From Planctomycetota bacterium (GTDB taxonomy: Bacteria; Planctomycetota; Planctomycetia; Pirellulales; Pirellulaceae), in the NCBI GenBank assembly GCA_026692885.1, contig JAPLNJ010000272.1, forward strand, positions 1 to 20,211: a stretch of 20,211 nucleotides of DNA, written 5' to 3'. The translations under genes and the position numbers were made by a program. How positions within the stretch are numbered: the stretch's first letter is position 1; each line of letters opens with the position of its first letter. Of the stretch, positions 7,510-13,500 are shown one piece after another. The notes below the pieces were generated by a model. That model saw nothing but the letters and a program-made list of their open reading frames with translations, was not told where the DNA came from and ran no database searches.

Positions 7510-8466
7510 ATGGCTACGAAGCGTTCGTCGGACCGGAAGGTCGAAGAGCGGACCGCAGTGCGACGTTCCAGGCCTCCCGTCGTTAAAGAGGCTGGCGCGG
7601 CGGCGGCTTCCATCGCTCGGACGACGTTTGCCGCTCCCTCGTCGACGGCTGCCGCGGCGGCACCGTTTGTCCTGAACTGTGTGCCTTCTCGGGGGCGGGA
7701 GCGGGACTGGACAACGACGCACTTGTCAGCGGCTACCGCTGTGGCGGAAGAATCCCCGCCGGAAGAAGCCCTTCCGGAAGAGGTGGATCATCGTCGTCCC
7801 TGGTGGAAGATCAATCACCAAGGCGACACGGGCTCCTGCGTAGGCTGGGCCCTTGCGGATTCGGTCCTCCGATGGCACTTCGCAGAGGCGAACAAGCTCG
7901 GTCCAGACGACTTGCTCTCCGCACGCTTCCTGTGGATGGCATCCAAAGAAACGGACGAATTCACGACGCGGCCAGAGACGTTCATCGAGGTAGCGGGGAC
8001 GAGTTTGAAAGCCGCGTTGGACATCACCCGCGATTATGGATGCGTACGAAACGAACTCCTGCCGTTTGATTCCGGGGGCATGTACCGCGGAGACGAAACC
8101 TTCTTTTTCATGAGCGCCGCCATGTATCGGATCGCGATGTACGTGTCGCTCTCGGGCGTGTACGAGTGGAAATCCTGGCTCGCCAAGCGGGGGCCGTTCG
8201 CGATTCGCCTCGAAGTCGACCGGAAATGGCGCAATGCGACCGCGACGGGCGGAGTCCTCGATTTCTACAATCCCTACCTGCCGGGTGATCCCAACGGCGG
8301 CGGCCATGCGGTTGCGGTGGTTGGCTATCGCAAAGACGGTACGTTCATCATCCGCAATAGCTGGGGTACGGGCTGGGGCGATCAAGGTTATGCGTACGCC
8401 TCGTCGCTGTACGCGGACAAGGCAGTGACGGAAGCGTACGGGGTCGTTCTCTCGGAACTGGCCTGA
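7510..8466 (+). CDS. papain-like cysteine protease (C1 family)
   Basis: This 318-residue protein has the papain catalytic set in order: Gln104 and Cys110 in INHQGDTGSCVGWA (102-114), His266 in GGGHAVAVVGY (263-273), and Asn283 in IIRNSWGTGWGDQGY (280-294). Length of the protease domain (about 95-318) is normal for bacterial C1 enzymes. The N-terminal 80 residues are Arg/Lys- and then Ala-rich (SRPPVVKEAGAAAASIARTT) with no clear hydrophobic signal peptide, although the next gene upstream is clearly exported. TAGGAG ends about 7 bases before ATG 7510. The open frame extends back to 7300, but that part overlaps the metalloprotease end and lacks a ribosome site. It lies 146 bp after the metalloprotease. 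Whether it acts inside the cell, leaves by another route or starts elsewhere is open. Confidence 0.85.
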   Translation: MATKRSSDRKVEERTAVRRSRPPVVKEAGAAAASIARTTFAAPSSTAAAAAPFVLNCVPSRGRERDWTTTHLSAATAVAEESPPEEALPEEVDHRRPWWKINHQGDTGSCVGWALADSVLRWHFAEANKLGPDDLLSARFLWMASKETDEFTTRPETFIEVAGTSLKAALDITRDYGCVRNELLPFDSGGMYRGDETFFFMSAAMYRIAMYVSLSGVYEWKSWLAKRGPFAIRLEVDRKWRNATATGGVLDFYNPYLPGDPNGGGHAVAVVGYRKDGTFIIRNSWGTGWGDQGYAYASSLYADKAVTEAYGVVLSELA

Positions 8467-8798
8467 CCACGGCACGTGTCGGCCTGAATCGGCGAACCCG
8501 ACGGGGAATGGTTGGTGACACCCATGTTCCGACCCGTGCTACTTTCGCGTGACCGGTGTACCGATCGTTGGCGGTGTCGGGCAGATGAGTGGCTTTCGGG
8601 ATCGTGGCTCAGGCCGGATTATGTAGGCCGGAACGAGGTCGCGCAAAACTATGCCGGAACGGCGCAACCGACGCTCGTAGGAAGAACCGGCTTGGTGCAG
8701 ACGCCACGCGCCGGAAGTGACCGAAGTTCCGGCAGTGCTTCCGGTTGCTTGTTCCGGCCTACAGGACCATGAATAATCCGGGCTCAGATGTTGACAAC
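8467..8798. other. non-coding spacer between convergent units
   Basis: The plus-strand protease series and the minus-strand secretin series converge here. No gene is evident. The main content is a repeat element bounded by perfect 12-bp inverted ends (listed separately). No T-rich Rho-independent terminator is obvious for either direction. Confidence 0.5.
8623..8762. repeat. 140-bp intergenic element with inverted ends
   Basis: GTAGGCCGGAAC at 8623-8634 is the exact reverse complement of GTTCCGGCCTAC at 8751-8762. The interior repeats related CCGGAA/TTCCGG motifs, including GCCGGAACGGC, GCCGGAAGTG and AGTTCCGGCA. It looks like a REP/MITE-type palindromic element of planctomycete intergenic DNA. 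It contains no reading frame of note. Confidence 0.65.
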
Positions 8799-9537
8799 TT
8801 AGCGGTTCGTCTTGAGCGTCAAGTCGTCCTTTGCCGCCATCTTCTCGGCGTGTTCGACTTCATGTTGTCGCTTATGTTCCGCGACCTTTTCCGCCCATTT
8901 CTTGGCCTGGTCGGGATCCGTGATTGCGGCACCCAGGGGCAGCATGCGGAGCACATTCTGCATCGGCAACGTGACCGTCTTGGCGGCTTCTTTCCCGTCG
9001 ATCACGGCGACCTCGAGCGAGTTCTTCGTGACGGTGGCAATGGCCTTCGACTCGGCGGTCACCTTCTGCGTCTTCTGCTTCCACTGGTCCGCATGGACCG
9101 CGGCGGCCAGCTGTCTCTTCCAGGGCGTACCCGTACGGTAGGTCACCTTGGGCTTGCCGAACAGGCCAAAGCTGATCGTGGTGCCCGGGCATCATCTGCA
9201 CCTGGATGTAGCACCGTTCGCCCGTCTTCGGATGATTGACCACCACGATCGACGGTCCGCCTGGCAGCATCGGCCCCTGGAACGAGCGGTCGCCGGAGTA
9301 GTAGTAACGGTGCACGAGCACGACCGGCGGGATATCGACTTTGAATTCTCCGTTCTCCGCCCGTTCGAGCAGGATCGCCGGATTGCCCAGCGGATCCACG
9401 CCCGGGTCCAGCACCTCGATCTCCAACGACGGCGGCACCGGAGCGAACGGTCGCTTGTCCGCCCCCGAAGCCACCGCAGACAGCGTCACGATGGCGAGAC
9501 AAGCGATGGCGGTCAGCCATGGTGTTCTGAACGACAT
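8799..9537 (-). CDS. exported planctomycete-type protein, split by a one-base frameshift
   Basis: ATG 9537 (GGGGAG and AGGA just upstream) begins a signal peptide MSFRTPWLTAIACLAIVTLS (1-20), with cleavage near SAVASGA. Residues 37-118 are LEIEVLDPGVDPLGNPAILL, VDIPPVVLVHRYYYSGDRSF, LPGGPSIVVVNHPKTGERCY and IQVQMMPG, a segment I associate with conserved planctomycete secreted proteins. At 9189-9184 (CCCGGG on the coding strand) the frame breaks. Dropping one G restores MMPGTTISFGLFGKPKVTYR and a sensible continuation to TAA at 8799: 245 residues in all, ending in a charged helix (DPDQAKKWAEKVAEHKRQHE). As written, the first frame runs on into Arg/Gly-rich nonsense to 8872. Either the gene is freshly broken or the read has one extra base. 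It starts 46 bp after the 305-aa gene, same strand. Function unknown. Confidence 0.65.
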
Positions 9538-9583
9538 GATTCCTACTCCCCTGCAGGCGCGCCTTGCGAAAAGACTCAGCGAT

Positions 9584-10501
9584 TTAGCGATAGAAAAACT
9601 CGATCTCCACCCGGTCGATGTCCACAAAGTAGTCTCTCACCAGCGTGCAATTGCCACCCGTGCGGACGTACCGGGGCTGGCCGTTTTCCACCCAGAACTC
9701 CGCGGGATTCAGTTCCACGAGCACCGGCTTGCCCGACGCTGGCAGAGTGGCTCCCGATTTCACTGCGGCATCGCCCAGGCAACGCAGGCGGACCACAAAC
9801 TGATTGCGTTTGATGTACAGACGCGGGTTGAAGACCGCCTTTTGGTCGGAGGGGGGCTGACGGTTCTGGTCGGCTCGCAGGCTCAAGACCCAGTGCCCGT
9901 TGTCGTGCAGTTGCAGGGCGACCTGGGAGATCTCGCATTGATCGATCAGCAGGTTGTCCCGATCCAACTGGTACAGGTCCACGACGGTCTTCTGCGGGAT
10001 TCTCGGAGCCGGCAGAAGGGACGTGAAACGGTCTGTCAACGACGTGTGGTCGTCCACGTGCACAGGGTTTGGATGTAGGGGGTCCGGGGAGTTTGTCGGC
10101 ACAGGCAGAACTTCCAGACGATCCTGGCCACGGTTGTGCTGTTCGGTTGTGAGCGGAGTCGCGTTGTTGATTGTTTCCTGATTCTGGCGACGGACAGTGA
10201 TCTGTCCCTTCTGCGGATCGTACCGGCGCGTCTCCGTGCTCTGCTGGCTGACTTCTTCCCGAATCGCCGACGGTATCACAGCAGCATCGACCAGGCTGGT
10301 GTTCTTCCGGAGCAGGAGCGCCGTCAGGCTGACCGCCGTTTCGGAACGTGATCGCGTTTTGTACTGGTAGTCGGCGTTGGGAATAGTGCACAGACAGCCG
10401 GGCCGGGTGCAGCCTCGGTGGACGATCTGCGGTGTCGCGGCGGCCGCGACTGCCGCCACGCCGATGGCCAGCGCTAGCCCGACGAGTCGTTTAGCAGCCA
10501 T
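9584..10501 (-). CDS. exported 305-aa protein of unknown function
   Basis: No family recognised. Residues 1-22 form a signal peptide (MAAKRLVGLALAIGVAAVAA). A small Cys cluster follows (GCTRPGCLC, 30-38). The middle (48-175) is hydrophilic and Gln/Thr/Pro-rich (IREEVSQQSTETRRYDPQKG; VPTNSPDPLHPNPVHVDDH), probably extended. Residues 173-305 are beta-rich and compact (VVDLYQLDRDNLLIDQCEIS; ALQLHDNGHWVLSLRADQNR; NPRLYIKRNQFVVRLRCLGD; TLVRDYFVDIDRVEIEFFYR), with Cys189, Cys241 and Cys285 available for disulfides. AAGGAGGAA ends 5 bases before ATG 10501, which rules out the longer frame back to 10738 that overlaps the giant gene. It sits 91 bp after the giant secretin gene and 46 bp before the frameshifted gene, suggesting one transcript. 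A periplasmic accessory role to the secretin is inferred from position only. Confidence 0.78.
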   Translation of the reverse strand: MAAKRLVGLALAIGVAAVAAAATPQIVHRGCTRPGCLCTIPNADYQYKTRSRSETAVSLTALLLRKNTSLVDAAVIPSAIREEVSQQSTETRRYDPQKGQITVRRQNQETINNATPLTTEQHNRGQDRLEVLPVPTNSPDPLHPNPVHVDDHTSLTDRFTSLLPAPRIPQKTVVDLYQLDRDNLLIDQCEISQVALQLHDNGHWVLSLRADQNRQPPSDQKAVFNPRLYIKRNQFVVRLRCLGDAAVKSGATLPASGKPVLVELNPAEFWVENGQPRYVRTGGNCTLVRDYFVDIDRVEIEFFYR

Positions 10502-10506
10502 GCCAG

Positions 10507-10515
10507 TTCCTCCTT
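10507..10515 (-). promoter_or_regulatory. ribosome binding site fixing the 10501 start
   Basis: AAGGAGGAA on the minus strand lies 5 bases before ATG 10501. It decides the start of the 305-aa gene over the longer open frame. Confidence 0.75.
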
Positions 10516-10523
10516 GCGATGTT

Positions 10524-10569
10524 GTAGAGCGGACTTCGGTCCGCTCGGGCGGAATGAATCCCGCCCTAC
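10524..10569. repeat. intercistronic double-hairpin element
   Basis: GAGCGGAC-TTCG-GTCCGCTC (10527-10546) is a perfect 8-bp stem with a tetraloop. It is followed directly by GGGCGG..CCGCCC (10547-10566). The outer ends GTAG and CTAC are complementary. It fills the gap between the giant secretin stop and the next gene. On the minus-strand transcript it has no U-tract, so it is more likely a REP-like insertion, RNA stabiliser or attenuator than a classic terminator. Confidence 0.65.
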
Positions 10570-10592
10570 GTGTGGATATACCGCGGCCAACG

Positions 10593-13500
10593 TCACCGAT
10601 TGCCTTGCCAACCGCCCTGGTTCGGTTCGACGATCGGTTCCGGATAGGGGTTCCCCGGCGCGACTGGCTCCAGAGGATAGTTCTCGACACGCGTGCCTTG
10701 CGGCACGCCGTAACCGCGTCCCGGATTGAACGGAGCACCTTCCCGCGACTGGCCGGGGATGAACCGTTCCTGGGGCCGCGCCCGGTTGGGCTGGTGGCCT
10801 TCCTGCAGTTGGCTGTCTCGCTGATTCAGCCCCGGTCCCTGGTAACCATTGGGATGCTGCGCCGGCACTGTCTCCTGCGAGCGGTACAGATCCGTCCGCC
10901 GTTCCGCCTCCGGAATCCGGAGGAAGCTGTCGACATAGGAACTGGCTTCGTCGTACACGCGGTTCTTCAGTACGCGGTTCCGATTGCGAATGACGAACTC
11001 GGTGTTCGACACCCGCAGGGGGTCCAGATCCGACACCGCCGGTGCCCAACGCAGGCCCATTAGGTCAAACAGCGTCGGGAAGATGGTCGCCTGGGCCATG
11101 ATCAGACTCTGCTGCAAGGACGCCTCCGCGCTGGGCAGCGGCCGGAACAGCACGCCCACCAAGGGCACGTCTTCTAAGCCCGGCACTCCGCGACTGGTCC
11201 GCGCGGCCTTCAGTGCCACCGTGTATCGGCTGACCTCGCGGAGTTCAAAGTTGCTCAGTTGCACGTCGGTATCGATGTAGTGACGCTTGATGCGGCCGAG
11301 ATGCTTCTCGTCGGCCCGCACCGGTTCGCGAATGTTCGTGGAGTACATGTAGTTGAAACGGAACACCACGGCTTGACCGTCCGGTTGGACCACGGGCCGG
11401 ATCTCGAATCCGGTGCCGGTTTCGAATTTGTAAACCGCCGGATCAGGAATCAGATTCTCTAGGTTCGAGCCGAACTGTTGTCCGCCGTTGGCATTCTGCG
11501 ACATCATCTGCTCCGAGGTGGAGGTGCTCAGCCCCGGCAGCACGTCGCGCACCATCCCGAAGCCGCCGGCAGATCCGGCCGTTGGTGTGGCTCCCGACTG
11601 GCCGCTCTTCATCTTCGCCATGGCCAAAAACGTCGGATCGTTGGCCAGAGCGCCGAAGTCGTTCATCATCGCCTTAGCGCCGTTCAATCCCTCGGTCAGC
11701 AGGATATCTCGTTTGGGCAGATCGAACTCCATCGACGCGCTCGGCGAGACCTTCGCAAAATCGCGGTTATTGGCCAGAATGCTGGTCGTTTCGGTCTGCC
11801 CGAACTGCACATCGTAGAACTGGCTCGCCTCGCGCACCTGCCGGAACGTCGGGAAATAGAACTGGGTGTTGAAATCGTCGTCCAAAGCCGTCGTCAGCCG
11901 TTTCAAGTAGTTGTCAACGTTTGCGGTGTGTGCCCGCGTGCCGTCCAGCAACTCGATGTACTTCTCTTCGAGGTCGTCGATCAGCATGTCTAGCAGCTTC
12001 TTGTGATCCAAAGGACGACGCGAGAGTTCCGCCTCCTCGCGGGCAAGAGACAACTTACTCTCGGAATCAAGCAAGGTTTCGAAAACCTTATCCACCTTAC
12101 TTAGCAGTTGCGTTCTCTCCGCAGTTGGCTTCCACAAAGAATCCTCGATGTCGAAACGCAGCTGCACCCAATTCTTGCTGACTTGACGGAGATTCGCGTC
12201 AGGGCTACGAATATCTACCAGCAATAATTCCGCCCTCTGTTTCAGCTCCTGCGCCGTCTTTGTTACCGACGACAGCAGTCTTTCCACGCATTCCTTATAA
12301 TCCACTACCTTCTGTAGATTACGCTCCTCAAACTCGACGCGTTGCTGCTTGACCTTACTGCCTTTTGCAACGTCCCGAAGACCGTTCAACTCCTGCTGAT
12401 ACTGATTCGCAAGGCGAAAATCGTTGAGACTCCTTTGGAACTTAAAGGCCCTCAGCTTTTGAAAGACACCGTCGACTGTGACCTGCGCCCGCCAGAATGC
12501 CCGAGCCCCGATTTCCTCCGCAGCCTCTTGGCCACCAATTTCCCCACCTTGCTCGTCCACTACCGCCAGTTTCAACGGTTCGTTGGAGTGGTATTTAAAA
12601 CTGATTCGGGCCTCGCCTAACGGCACGACGCCGTACTCTTTCTTATCTTTGATCAATTTTGCGGCCGGGCGCATCCACGCTAGTTCACCACGCAACGTGT
12701 TCGAATCATTCACCAAGGCAGCGATTTCAGCGAATGCCAGTTCGAGTTGAGTCTGCGCGGAAGCAATTTCTGCCCTACGTGAGGATCGGGCTTGGGCAAA
12801 AGCCTCTTTTGCTATCCTCTCCTTCTCTCGGGCATCACGAAGTTCGCCGAGCCGGTCTCCCAGTCGTTCTTCGATAAGAGCCCGTTCCATCACCCTCTGC
12901 TTGTACTCCAACTCGGTAACCAACCGGCTCTTGAAGATTTGCGCCAACCGCAGAAACTCACGTTGCAGCGGGGTAATCGTGTCGTCGTGGCCGATTTCGG
13001 CGTTGAAGAAGCCTTTGAGCGACTCGAACTTTGCATTGCCGGCCATGGCGCAGTACTTGGGGTCGCGACAGGCTAAGGGAAAGTGTTTGGTCTTGCAGGC
13101 CACACCGGCCGCCAGGTAGTTCATCTCGGCTTGGCAGAGCTCACCCTGGAGCATGGCCTCGAACCTGTCGAAAATCTCTCTGCGGGTACTGTTTTTCGCC
13201 AGGGCCATGAGATTCAGTGCTGACGACAAGCTGGTGGTGTCCATCGAGTGCAGCGACAGCAGTTTGTTGCCCGAGTTAAGGAACTCGGAATCCATGGCCC
13301 GCAATTCGTCGATGAAATCCTTGCCGAAGAATCCGTACAAGTACCGCTGATCGCGATCTTCCTGGGTGTCACCCGGGAACAGTCCTCGGGCCTCCTCTGC
13401 TTTTTGCGATGCAACTTGCACGACAGCTTTCCGTAGCATCTCGGACGACTGCATGGTCAGGAAGCGAGCTTGGTCGATGTACGTTTGAATGTGTTTGGCC

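Noticed and set aside
7726..8475. 249-codon minus-strand open frame
   Set aside because: Antisense to the papain-like protease, whose catalytic motifs prove the plus strand is coding.
9184..9189. Programmed ribosomal frameshift
   Set aside because: There is no slippery heptamer or clear downstream stimulator; a one-base insertion or sequencing error is simpler.
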